Shown: one piece after another, positions 52,034 to 60,350 of the stretch
Layout of the letters: each line of letters begins with the position of its first letter
Position numbering within the stretch: the first letter of the stretch is position 1
DNA from: TMED27 sp963922705
GTDB lineage: Bacteria > Pseudomonadota > Alphaproteobacteria > Micavibrionales > Micavibrionaceae
Direction of reading: 5' to 3'
Assembly: GCA_963922705.1 (NCBI GenBank)
Contig: CAWUJS010000003.1
Coordinates: forward strand, 1-64,000
DNA: 64,000 bases
The notes under the pieces: generated by a model
The model's input: only the letters and a program-made list of their open reading frames with translations
The model's database searches: none
What the model was told of the DNA's origin: nothing
Position numbers and translations under genes: made by a program

Positions 52034-52810
52034 TTACGCGGCCTCTCCAACAAATTCAGCATAGCCTTTTTTCTCAAGCTCCAACGCAAGCTCAGGGCCG
52101 CCGCTTTTGATGATTTGACCATTTGCTAGAATATGCACAACATCCGGCTTAATGTAATCCAGCAAGCGCTGATAATGCGTGATAATCAGGAATGAACGCT
52201 TAGGATCGCGTAAAGCATTCACGCCATCGGCAACAACTTTCAACGCATCAATATCAAGACCGGAATCCGTTTCATCCAGAACACAGAATTTTGGCTCTAA
52301 CATTGCCATCTGCAGAACTTCATTGCGCTTTTTCTCACCGCCGGAAAAGCCAACATTGACTGCACGCTTCATCATATCATCCTTAATGCCAAGCTCTGCG
52401 CATTTCGCTTTCATCAGCTTTAAAAGTGCAAGCGCGTCTAGCTCATCTTCGCCGCGTTGCTTGCGGATTGCATTGATTGAGGTTTTCAGAAAGGTGGACA
52501 TATTCACACCGGGAATTTCAACCGGGTATTGAAACGCCAGAAACAAACCGGCTGCTGCACGCTCTTCGGGGTCAAGCTCAAGGAGGTCTTCACCGTCCAG
52601 CTTAACAGAACCGCCTGTCACTTCGTAATCTTCCCGCCCAGCCAGAACGTACGATAAAGTCGATTTCCCGCTTCCATTTGGCCCCATAATCGCATGCACT
52701 TCTCCTTCGGGGATATCAAGTGAAAGCCCTTTAAGGATTTCAATACTTGTTTCACCATCTTTGGCATCATCGGTTTCAACATTTGCTTTTAAGTCTTTAA
52801 TTGTGATCAT
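52034..52810 (-). CDS. sufC: SUF system ATPase SufC
   Basis: 258-aa ABC-type ATPase that powers the SufBCD scaffold. Walker A GPNGSGKSTLSYVLAG, signature FSGGEKKRNEVLQ, Walker B CVLDETDSGLD and the switch His in ITHYQRLLDY. It is soluble, as usual. One base overlaps with sufB. Confidence 0.97.
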   Translation of the reverse strand: MITIKDLKANVETDDAKDGETSIEILKGLSLDIPEGEVHAIMGPNGSGKSTLSYVLAGREDYEVTGGSVKLDGEDLLELDPEERAAAGLFLAFQYPVEIPGVNMSTFLKTSINAIRKQRGEDELDALALLKLMKAKCAELGIKDDMMKRAVNVGFSGGEKKRNEVLQMAMLEPKFCVLDETDSGLDIDALKVVADGVNALRDPKRSFLIITHYQRLLDYIKPDVVHILANGQIIKSGGPELALELEKKGYAEFVGEAA

Positions 52811-54288
52811 TATCCGACACTTCCTTCCAAACTAATTCCAACTAATTTTTGTGCCTCAACGGCAAATTCCATGGGCAGTTCCTGCATCACCTCACGGGCG
52901 AATCCATTAACAATAAGCGCAATCGCCTCTTCTTCGGACAGGCCGCGCTGCATACAATAAAAAAGCTGATCCTCACCGATTTTGGAGGTTGTGGCCTCAT
53001 GCTCCAGACTGGCTGATTTATTCTTGCTTTCGATATATGGAACAGTATGTGCGCCGCATTGATCACCAATCAAAAGCGAGTCACAAACTGTGAAATTCCG
53101 CGCCCCTTCCGCGCCCGCATTGATTTTCACCTGCCCCCTGTACGTGTTATTCGATTTTCCGGCACTAATGCCTTTTGAGATAATGCGAGATTTTGTATTC
53201 TTTCCGATATGGATCATTTTAGTGCCCGTATCGGCTTGCTGGCGGCCATTGGTAATCGCAACGGAGTAAAACTCGCCTTGAGAATTATCGCCCTTTAAAA
53301 TACAAGATGGGTATTTCCATGTAATGGCTGATCCGGTTTCAACCTGTGTCCAGCTAATTTTGGAATTACGCCCTTCGCAAATGCCGCGCTTAGTCACGAA
53401 ATTATAAATCCCGCCTTTACCGGTCTCAAAATCACCGGGATACCAGTTCTGCACGGTCGAATATTTTATTTCCGCATCATCCAGTGCAATCAATTCAACA
53501 ATTGCCGCATGCAGCTGGTTCTCATCGCGCATGGGCGCTGTACACCCCTCAAGATAAGACACGTACGACCCTTTATCGGCGATGATAAGCGTACGCTCGA
53601 ATTGCCCGGTGTTCAGCTCATTAATACGAAAATATGTGGATAGCTCCATCGGGCAACGGACGCCTTCGGGGATATAGACAAATGATCCATCCGTGAAAAC
53701 GGCAGAATTCAGGCATGCATGCTTGTTATCGCCGGGCGGGACAACGGAACCCATGTATTTTTTCACAAGTTCGGGATGCTCCTGAATGGCTTCGGAGATT
53801 GAGCAGAAAATCACCCCGGCTTCTCTCAGCTTTTCCTTAAATGTCGTTGCGACAGAAACAGAATCGAAAACCGCATCAACGGCAACGGGTGTACGCTCCT
53901 GCACACCTGCAAGAATTTCCTGTTCACGCAATGGAATGCCAAGCTTTTCGTATGTCTCGAGAAGCGCTGGATCAACATCATCAATGGTTTTGGGGCCATC
54001 GGCTAAATCCTTTGGCGCGGCGTAATAATATGAGTCCTGATAATCAATCGGCTCAATATCGAGTTTTGCCCATTCCGGCTCCGGCATTTCCAGCCATTGA
54101 CGGTAAGCTTTCAAGCGCTTTTCCAGCATCCATTCCGGCTCATTCTTTTTTGCAGAAATAAAGCGCACAATGTCCTCAGAAAGCCCCTTTGGCGCTTTTT
54201 CTGTTTCAATATCGGTAACGAAGCCGGCTTCGTACTTCCCGGCTAATGCTTCGACTTGATCAATGGTTTCCTGTTGTATTTCGCTCAT
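52810..54288 (-). CDS. sufB: Fe-S cluster scaffold subunit SufB
   Basis: 492 aa. Main scaffold on which clusters are built. It has VPPGDNKHACLNSAVFTDGS, EGCTAPMRDENQLHAA, the core SRIISKGISAGKSNNTYRG, and the C-terminal EHEATTSKIGEDQLFYCMQR. First gene of sufB-C-D-S-T-A. No rrf2-type regulator (iscR/sufR) precedes it here, so regulation may be by a gene elsewhere. Confidence 0.97.
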   Translation of the reverse strand: MSEIQQETIDQVEALAGKYEAGFVTDIETEKAPKGLSEDIVRFISAKKNEPEWMLEKRLKAYRQWLEMPEPEWAKLDIEPIDYQDSYYYAAPKDLADGPKTIDDVDPALLETYEKLGIPLREQEILAGVQERTPVAVDAVFDSVSVATTFKEKLREAGVIFCSISEAIQEHPELVKKYMGSVVPPGDNKHACLNSAVFTDGSFVYIPEGVRCPMELSTYFRINELNTGQFERTLIIADKGSYVSYLEGCTAPMRDENQLHAAIVELIALDDAEIKYSTVQNWYPGDFETGKGGIYNFVTKRGICEGRNSKISWTQVETGSAITWKYPSCILKGDNSQGEFYSVAITNGRQQADTGTKMIHIGKNTKSRIISKGISAGKSNNTYRGQVKINAGAEGARNFTVCDSLLIGDQCGAHTVPYIESKNKSASLEHEATTSKIGEDQLFYCMQRGLSEEEAIALIVNGFAREVMQELPMEFAVEAQKLVGISLEGSVG

Positions 54289-54350
54289 ATCATCCTCTTG
54301 GAGATAGATATGTCACTCTATGCATTGAAATTCAAGGCTATTCGGTGAAT

Positions 54351-54620
54351 TTATTTGAAGAGGACAGCGACGAGGATTGCGATGGTCATCGTTAGCATCA
54401 AACCGACCAGCCATTTGGTTTGCGCATCGATTTTTATATTTTGATTATCAATTTTTTGATCCAGACGCTCTATCACCGCATCAATCTTGGCTGTCAGGAA
54501 TTGCGTCTGTTCATGGAATGCCTTTTCAATGCGGCGTTCCGTATCAATATCCTCACGGGACACCCAATCTTTGGTCGCCAATTCACTTTTTGGCAAAGTT
54601 GCTTCTGTCGAATCACTCAT
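54351..54620 (-). CDS. Small coiled-coil membrane protein, CCDC90-like (low confidence family)
   Basis: 89 aa. A charged coiled-coil stretch (about 25-62, with AKIDAVIERLDQKIDNQNIK) is followed by one C-terminal membrane helix (KWLVGLMLTMTIAILVAVLF). This layout resembles bacterial DUF1640/CCDC90-like proteins; a second example lies at 61539. It lies upstream of sufB and could share its operon. Confidence 0.6.
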   Translation of the reverse strand: MSDSTEATLPKSELATKDWVSREDIDTERRIEKAFHEQTQFLTAKIDAVIERLDQKIDNQNIKIDAQTKWLVGLMLTMTIAILVAVLFK

Positions 54621-54677
54621 ATAACCATGATATTCCTGTTTTGTTCTTTTTGCAAGTGCTGTTTCTGATATTTTTTA

Positions 54678-54706
54678 TTGACATAGTTTAATTTACCATC
54701 TATAAA
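54678..54706 (+). promoter_or_regulatory. Near-consensus sigma-70 promoter
   Basis: TTGACA at 54678-54683 and TATAAA at 54701-54706 are 17 bases apart. Transcription would start near 54713, 25 bases before the start of the 116-aa gene at 54738. Confidence 0.72.
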
Positions 54707-54737
54707 TATTTAAACTTTTAACAATTAGGAGAATAAA

Positions 54738-55088
54738 ATGACAAAAAAAATTGGATACAATCAGAGTGCATTATTTAATAAAAGTAGCGGCTTGGACATT
54801 GAGCAGGCTTGCGATTTAGTAGATAAAATTATCCCTGCCGTAGATGAGACATTATCGGGTTTGGGCTTAATAGGTGGTAATTTGATTGATAGCGATAGTG
54901 GTGACACATGGTCACACGATGTCGATCATGAGGCTGAGGAGCGCTTGACGAGTGAAGAAATCGAATCCGCGCGCGCAGTATTTGCGCAAGCCTTGAACAA
55001 TATTGATCCAAAACTTGGCGCGACTGTTGATACAAGCAACGGCGCTATGTTTATCATTACATATGGTAACGATGAGGGGCCAAGCTAA
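54738..55088 (+). CDS. Small acidic protein of unknown function with strong expression signals
   Basis: 116 aa, acidic and soluble, with no recognised family. It is preceded by a near-consensus promoter and an AGGAGAA ribosome binding site with good spacing, so it is likely well expressed. It stands alone on its strand and converges on prfC with 1 base between stops. A central Ser/Asp-rich stretch (LIDSDSGDTWSHDVDHEAEE) may be flexible. Confidence 0.68.
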   Translation: MTKKIGYNQSALFNKSSGLDIEQACDLVDKIIPAVDETLSGLGLIGGNLIDSDSGDTWSHDVDHEAEERLTSEEIESARAVFAQALNNIDPKLGATVDTSNGAMFIITYGNDEGPS

Positions 55089-55089
55089 C

Positions 55090-56664
55090 CTATTTCACCG
55101 CACGAAACTCAATCCCCTCGCCTTTATCCTGACCATCCTGAAGATGCCAGGCATTGCGGGCGAGGAAAACCGGATCATCGTCATGATCATTGGCGATGGA
55201 AGAGCGGTTATTATCGATAAAGCGCTTGAGCGCTGCCGGATCGTCACTATAAAGCCAGCGTGCCGTATAAAGCTCGGTGGCTTCGAATTTAACCGGGATT
55301 TCATATTCATTGCGAATACGATCACGCAGCACATCAAATTGCAGCGCACCGACAACGCCAACCACCCAATCCGCGCCCATAATCGGTTTAAAAACACGCG
55401 CTGCGCCTTCTTCGGCAAGCTGCTCTAGCGCTTTGCCGAGATGCTTGGCTTTTAGGGGGTCTTCGGGGCGTGCCTTTTGCATTAATTCCGGCGCGAAACT
55501 CGGGATATCGGAGAAGACTAAATCCTCGCCTTCCGTGAGAGCATCCCCAATGCGCAAGCCGCCATAATTGGGTAAACCGATAATATCACCCGGAAAGGCT
55601 TCCTCGGCCATTTCACGATCTTGCGCCAGGAAAAGCTGCGGTGAGTGGATGATTTGCGTTTTTTGCGTGCGCACATGCTTGAGCTTCATCCCGCGTTTAA
55701 ACTTCCCGGAACAAATCCGCGCAAAGGCCATACGGTCGCGGTGTTTTGGATCCATATTGGCTTGTATTTTAAAGACAAAGGCCGAGACCTTATTCTCATC
55801 CGGCGCGATCATCCGGTTTGCGGTTTTTTGCGGGCGCGGCGGCGGGGCATATAGCCCGATCCCGCCGAGCATTTCACGCACCCCGAAATTATTCACGGCT
55901 GAGCCGAAAAAGACGGGCGTTTGGGTGCCTTCCAGATATTTATTCTGATCAAAAGCCGGGCATAGGCCACGCACCATCTCTACATCTTCGCGGAGCTTTT
56001 CCGCTTCATGCGGCTCTAACAGCTCATCGAGCTTTGGATCATCAAGCCCAGCGCATTCAATCCCTTCCTCCAGGCTTTCTCCCTTTGTGCGGGCAAAGAG
56101 AATGAGCTTATCATTCATCAAATCATAACAGCCCTTAAAATCGCGTCCCATGCCGATGGGCCAGCTTGCAGGCGTTACATCGAGCGCGAGCTTTTGCTCA
56201 ATCTCATCAAGCAAGTCAAACGGGTCTTGGCCGTCACGGTCAAGCTTGTTGATAAAGGTGATAATCGGCATATCGCGCAGGCGGCACACTTCGAAAAGTT
56301 TTTGGGTTTGTGTCTCTATGCCTTTGGCGCAGTCAAGCACCATAATCGCGCTATCGACGGCGGTCAGAACGCGGTACGTATCCTCAGAAAAATCCTCGTG
56401 CCCCGGCGTATCGAGGAGATTATAGGTAATGCCGCCATTTTCAAACGTCATCACCGATGAGGCAACAGAAATCCCGCGTTCTTGTTCCACCTTCATCCAG
56501 TCGGAACGGGCGCGCCTGCGATCGCCTTTGGCTTTGACCGCACCGGCAAGTTCAATCGCGCCGCCGAATAGCAGAAGTTTTTCGGTCAACGTTGTTTTAC
56601 CCGCATCAGGGTGCGAGATAATGGCGAATGTTCTGCGTTTTTTGATGGTATCGGACAGGCTCAT
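55090..56664 (-). CDS. prfC: Peptide chain release factor 3
   Basis: 524-aa GTPase that recycles RF1/RF2 from the ribosome. G1 ISHPDAGKTTLTEKLL, switch KVEQERGISV, G3 LDTPGHEDFSED and G4 TFINKLDRDGQDP are all present. Length and order match the family. A small palindromic repeat lies just upstream. Confidence 0.97.
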   Translation of the reverse strand: MSLSDTIKKRRTFAIISHPDAGKTTLTEKLLLFGGAIELAGAVKAKGDRRRARSDWMKVEQERGISVASSVMTFENGGITYNLLDTPGHEDFSEDTYRVLTAVDSAIMVLDCAKGIETQTQKLFEVCRLRDMPIITFINKLDRDGQDPFDLLDEIEQKLALDVTPASWPIGMGRDFKGCYDLMNDKLILFARTKGESLEEGIECAGLDDPKLDELLEPHEAEKLREDVEMVRGLCPAFDQNKYLEGTQTPVFFGSAVNNFGVREMLGGIGLYAPPPRPQKTANRMIAPDENKVSAFVFKIQANMDPKHRDRMAFARICSGKFKRGMKLKHVRTQKTQIIHSPQLFLAQDREMAEEAFPGDIIGLPNYGGLRIGDALTEGEDLVFSDIPSFAPELMQKARPEDPLKAKHLGKALEQLAEEGAARVFKPIMGADWVVGVVGALQFDVLRDRIRNEYEIPVKFEATELYTARWLYSDDPAALKRFIDNNRSSIANDHDDDPVFLARNAWHLQDGQDKGEGIEFRAVK

Positions 56665-56678
56665 AACTTTCCCCCCTC

Positions 56679-56705
56679 GTCATCCCCGACCTGATCGGGG
56701 ATCTG
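56679..56705. repeat. Short palindromic repeat copy (copy I)
   Basis: GTCATCCCCGACCTGATCGGGGATC is a self-complementary half-element of the GTCATCCC family, located between DUF1491 and prfC. Confidence 0.65.
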
Positions 56706-56746
56706 GCACTTTAGATACTTGTGGAAATCGGGATATAACATAGATT

Positions 56747-57076
56747 TTACTCTTCAAACGGATTGCGCATCTCACTGTCTTCGATTTCAATCACCCAGAG
56801 ATCAGGATCACGAGATATCGCACGCTGAATATAGTCATCAGCGTCAGATTCGTCCACTATTTCTTCTTTCAGCGCCGCTGCCCATGTCATTTGATCGGTT
56901 GTGAAGTCTCGCTCTTGAATGATGAGTTTAACTTTGCCGTGCAAGCTATTGATTTTAAGCATGACTATGCCGGAACTATGATTGCCTTTCTGGATAAAAT
57001 GATAAAATCTTGCATCTTGCGTGAGGTTTTTCAAATGCGCATCGACGTATAGCGCTGTTGGTAAGCGGTCTGACAT
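56747..57076 (-). CDS. DUF1491 family protein
   Basis: 109 aa, soluble. The conserved pattern is LPTALYVDAHLKNL near the start, GIVMLKINSLHGKVKLIIQE in the middle and the C-terminal YIQRAISRDPDLWVIEIED. This family is confined largely to alphaproteobacteria; role unknown. It follows a 73-aa gene by 6 bases, apparently in the fur operon. Confidence 0.82.
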   Translation of the reverse strand: MSDRLPTALYVDAHLKNLTQDARFYHFIQKGNHSSGIVMLKINSLHGKVKLIIQERDFTTDQMTWAAALKEEIVDESDADDYIQRAISRDPDLWVIEIEDSEMRNPFEE

Positions 57077-57082
57077 TGTGAC

Positions 57083-57304
57083 TTATTGAACGCGGTTTTC
57101 ATTCACCCAACGTTCAACCGTTAAATGCGCATTGAGCTTACTATCTTCCGGATGGTGAAAGCGGTAAACGCGCTGCGCAGCAGCAAGTGCGATATGCTCC
57201 GGCTCATCACTGCTCATACATTTGTAAGTCCGCATCACGGCCTTATAACATTTGCAGTCTTCAGCCTGTTTCACGCCTTCCATCACAGGAATATTACACG
57301 GCAT
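57083..57304 (-). CDS. Small conserved-looking protein with three cysteines
   Basis: 73 aa. An N-terminal Cys-containing segment (CKCYKAVMRTYKCM) precedes a helical part with ALAAAQRVYRFHHPED. The start overlaps the fur stop (TAATG), so it is translationally coupled to Fur. The cysteines (CxC, then another about 11 residues on) could bind a metal. No family recognised with certainty. Confidence 0.7.
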   Translation of the reverse strand: MPCNIPVMEGVKQAEDCKCYKAVMRTYKCMSSDEPEHIALAAAQRVYRFHHPEDSKLNAHLTVERWVNENRVQ

Positions 57305-57714
57305 TATTTGTCCTTTTTGAGTTTTTTGCCGTAGAGTTCCAAGCGGTGATCAACGAGCTCATAGCCGAGATCCTGGGCAATTTTTACCTTAAGTTTTTCT
57401 AATTCTTCATTTTGAAACTCCACAACCTTTCCTGTTTCCAAATCAACAAGATGGTGATGGTGATCCCAATTCACCTCATAGCGTGAATATCCTTCCTGAA
57501 ACTCGTGACGAATGACAAGATCAAGCTCATCCAAAAGGCTCAAAGTACGGTAAACAGTTGCAATAGATATAGATTTATCAACTTTTTTGGCACGCTCATA
57601 GACATCTTCGACCGATGGATGATCATCTGATTTGTCTAATACTTTTAAAATCGTACGGCGCTGCCCCGTCATTTTTAAACCCGCCTCAGTACATTTGCTC
57701 TCTAAATCTGACAT
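57304..57714 (-). CDS. fur: Ferric uptake regulator Fur family (alphaproteobacterial Fur/Mur type)
   Basis: 136 aa. A winged-helix domain (about 1-80) with LKMTGQRRTILKVL and ISIATVYRTLSLLDEL is followed by the metal-binding dimer domain with WDHHHHLVDLETGKVVEF. The CxxC pairs of typical Fur are absent, as is usual in alphaproteobacterial Fur/Mur. The start at 57714 (MSDLESKCTEAG) matches the family; an upstream ATG at 57795 would run through the promoter. Whether it senses Fe or Mn cannot be told. Confidence 0.92.
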   Translation of the reverse strand: MSDLESKCTEAGLKMTGQRRTILKVLDKSDDHPSVEDVYERAKKVDKSISIATVYRTLSLLDELDLVIRHEFQEGYSRYEVNWDHHHHLVDLETGKVVEFQNEELEKLKVKIAQDLGYELVDHRLELYGKKLKKDK

Positions 57715-57745
57715 GTTGATATCCTGTGTTCTTTGAAATAAATTT

Positions 57746-57774
57746 ATAATATAATCATATTTATGATTGCGCAA
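57746..57774 (-). promoter_or_regulatory. Candidate fur promoter with palindromic operator in its spacer
   Basis: On the minus strand, TTGCGC (57769-57774) and TATTAT (57746-57751) are 17 bases apart. The spacer holds a perfect inverted repeat AATCAT-4-ATGATT (57753-57768), resembling a Fur box. Its position suggests fur autoregulation. Confidence 0.45.
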
Positions 57775-57812
57775 AATCTTTATTATCCTGGCCAAGAATT
57801 TAAAACTCAGAA

Positions 57813-59363
57813 TTATCCATTTGTTTGCAAAATACGCGATGACGGAAGCCTAAAACGAACAATCGTACCTTTTCCCTGCTGAGATTCTAATAAAATTGTC
57901 CCGCCATGAAGTTCAATCATAGCCTTTGCTAAAGGCAATCCCAAACCTGTCCCTTGCTGGCCTGTGTTCTCCACTTTATCAGTTACCTGGCCAAAAGGCT
58001 CCATGGCCTGTTCAAGTTTTTCTTCAGGAATTCCAATACCTTCATCTTTTACGGTAACCTGCATAGCATTGTCGACCATTTCTGCTTTAACATAGATGCC
58101 ACCACCTGTATTTGAGAACTTAACTGCATTTGTGATCAGATTAATAAGCACCTGACGAATCAAGCGCTGGTCTGCAAAAATATATGGCAAACTCTTTGGC
58201 ATATCTTTATACACACCAAGGCCTTTACTAAAAATTCTGGATTCCATCATACGCAGGACTGATCTTATTAATTCAGCCATGCAAACCTCTGCTTCATCAA
58301 GCTCAATACGCCCGGCCTCTATTTTAGACATATCAAGAACCTCGTTAATAATCTCAAGCAAATGCCCCGCACTTGTATAAACATCACTAATGTACTCTTG
58401 ATATTTATCATTACCAAGAGGACCAAATGTTTCATTGATCATAAGCTCAGAAAACCCAAGAATTGCGTTCATCGGCGTTCTTAATTCATGAGACATATTT
58501 GCCAAAAACGCTGACTTTGCACGACTGGCTGTATCAGCTTGCTCCTTAGCAAAACGAAGCGATATTTCCATTTGCTTTCTTAAAGTTATGTCCATTACTG
58601 TGGTGACCAAAAAACGGCGTTTTTGACTAAGCTCAATTGTAGCACCCGTGTAAAGCGCATTTGCAATAGAACCATCTTTTCTAATTAATTTCATTTCACC
58701 AGACGACCGTGCACCCTTGGAAATAAATTCATCATGATTTCTATTAGCATCTTCGCGCTCATCTGGCGTTATAAACTCTACGATATTCGCATTTATCAAT
58801 TCTTCGCGTTTCCAACCATATGTTCGAACAAAGCTATCATTTACTCTTACAATTTTGCGATTATGATCACTAACGATAATGCCAACCTCACTCACTTCAA
58901 AAATTGATGTCAGTAAAGAAATAGCATCATCGCGTTCACGCTGAAGAATAGATTGATCTGAAACATCCAGATGCCCAACTATGTCTAAATATTTTACCTC
59001 TCCATGATCATCTAATACAGGACTAATATAAAATCCATAAACACGCATGCCTCCCGGCATCCCTGGAAGTGTCTGGATAGTAACAGACCTTTTTTTTTCA
59101 AGACATACTTCGAATGATTGTTCAAAGTGAATTACACCCTCACCACTGATGGCATCATAAATATTTTTGTTAATCACCTGTTCATAGTTTAAATTGAGGT
59201 ATCTAAGAGCCATTTTATTAATGTCATGGAATATATATTCATGATTTTTATCAACCTTAATAATAAAGCGCGGAATTGGCATATCTTGAAAAAGCTGCCT
59301 GTAATGATCATTATTTGTATCAATTGTATCAATCATATAATTACAATCTCGCTCTGGGATCAT
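57813..59363 (-). CDS. PAS-domain sensor histidine kinase
   Basis: 516 aa, cytoplasmic (no membrane helix). Two PAS domains (about 22-135 and 148-265), then HisKA with phosphoacceptor FLANMSHELRTPMNAILGF, then HATPase with N-box LINLITNAVKFSN, G1 DEGIGIPEE and G2 GTGLGLPLAKAM. A TTTC-spaced AGGG lies before the ATG. The gene starts 6 bases after the GGDEF-like gene, so sensing and output may be linked. No response regulator gene is next to it. Confidence 0.92.
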   Translation of the reverse strand: MIPERDCNYMIDTIDTNNDHYRQLFQDMPIPRFIIKVDKNHEYIFHDINKMALRYLNLNYEQVINKNIYDAISGEGVIHFEQSFEVCLEKKRSVTIQTLPGMPGGMRVYGFYISPVLDDHGEVKYLDIVGHLDVSDQSILQRERDDAISLLTSIFEVSEVGIIVSDHNRKIVRVNDSFVRTYGWKREELINANIVEFITPDEREDANRNHDEFISKGARSSGEMKLIRKDGSIANALYTGATIELSQKRRFLVTTVMDITLRKQMEISLRFAKEQADTASRAKSAFLANMSHELRTPMNAILGFSELMINETFGPLGNDKYQEYISDVYTSAGHLLEIINEVLDMSKIEAGRIELDEAEVCMAELIRSVLRMMESRIFSKGLGVYKDMPKSLPYIFADQRLIRQVLINLITNAVKFSNTGGGIYVKAEMVDNAMQVTVKDEGIGIPEEKLEQAMEPFGQVTDKVENTGQQGTGLGLPLAKAMIELHGGTILLESQQGKGTIVRFRLPSSRILQTNG

Positions 59364-59369
59364 GAAACC

Positions 59370-60275
59370 CTAGCTATTTTTGATATATCTTTGAAGGGGA
59401 CTTAATTCAAAATACTCAAGAACAGAATCCTCAGTTTTATCTGCTGCCTCAAAGTCTTTTTTCATATTGTTTATCAGTTCGTCAATATCGTCATAAGGCA
59501 ACGGCTCAGAAATACAACATGATAATGAAATCATCTTGGAATCAAGCGAGCTTGATGCAAAATTGTATATATCAGCTTCCAAAAGCTCTTTTAAACGCTC
59601 CAACGCACGAATTCCACCAGTAATATCTGCTTGTTTTAGAGAAAGTATAAATTCACCTTCACCTACCCTGTAAGCATCATCAAAAGAACGGATGGACTTT
59701 TTAATAAGCCTTGATAGATGCTTAATGTATTCAGACGCTTTTTTTCCTTCCTCCTCAACAATTTTATCAAAATGATCCACTTTCACGAGAGCTAGAGAAA
59801 AAGGTTTACCCTGTCTTGCCAAACGCTCCATTTCACGATTCATATCTGCTAACAAAACTGCTTTTCTGCGCAACCCGGTCTCAGCGTCAATTCCCTTTTC
59901 ATCTAAAATCAGTTCTCTTTCAATACGCTGGATTATATCCATGAACTTTTCGAAAAGTTTGCTAAATTTATCGTAGCTATCCTGACTTATGCTTTTACTT
60001 GTTTTTATACAATCACCGAGAAGCTTATCAGAAAGCTTTGTTAAACGCTGATGTCTTGCATGGAGTGTTAATAGTAAATCTTGATTAGTATCACTATTCT
60101 CTATCGCCTCTTGATACCAGCGCGTATAACTTGATGGCTGTTCGAGGCCTAAGCCATCATTTTGCTCCTGATTAAATAATAGACATTGCGTTAATCGAAA
60201 AAACCAACTCAGATAATGCGATTTAATTTCTATTAAATCTTTCAATTGACTATTTAATTCATAATCTATGGCCAT
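59370..60275 (-). CDS. DgcZ-like protein with degenerate GGDEF domain
   Basis: 301 aa. The N-terminal ~120 residues are helical and align by pattern with the zinc-binding CZB domain of Escherichia coli DgcZ (IKSHYLSWFF, YTRWY, LHARHQRL), but the position of the zinc Cys is Ser48. The C-terminal GGDEF-type domain (from DAETGL at 130) has GEGEF at 205-209 in place of GGDEF, so cyclase activity is doubtful. It may bind c-di-GMP or act as a partner of the kinase encoded next. Confidence 0.75.
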   Translation of the reverse strand: MAIDYELNSQLKDLIEIKSHYLSWFFRLTQCLLFNQEQNDGLGLEQPSSYTRWYQEAIENSDTNQDLLLTLHARHQRLTKLSDKLLGDCIKTSKSISQDSYDKFSKLFEKFMDIIQRIERELILDEKGIDAETGLRRKAVLLADMNREMERLARQGKPFSLALVKVDHFDKIVEEEGKKASEYIKHLSRLIKKSIRSFDDAYRVGEGEFILSLKQADITGGIRALERLKELLEADIYNFASSSLDSKMISLSCCISEPLPYDDIDELINNMKKDFEAADKTEDSVLEYFELSPLQRYIKNS

Positions 60276-60350
60276 GCTTTTATCCTGAAACCTTAAAACT
60301 ATTCAAATATTATAGTATCGTATAATGGTTTCGTATGGAATTCGTTAATA

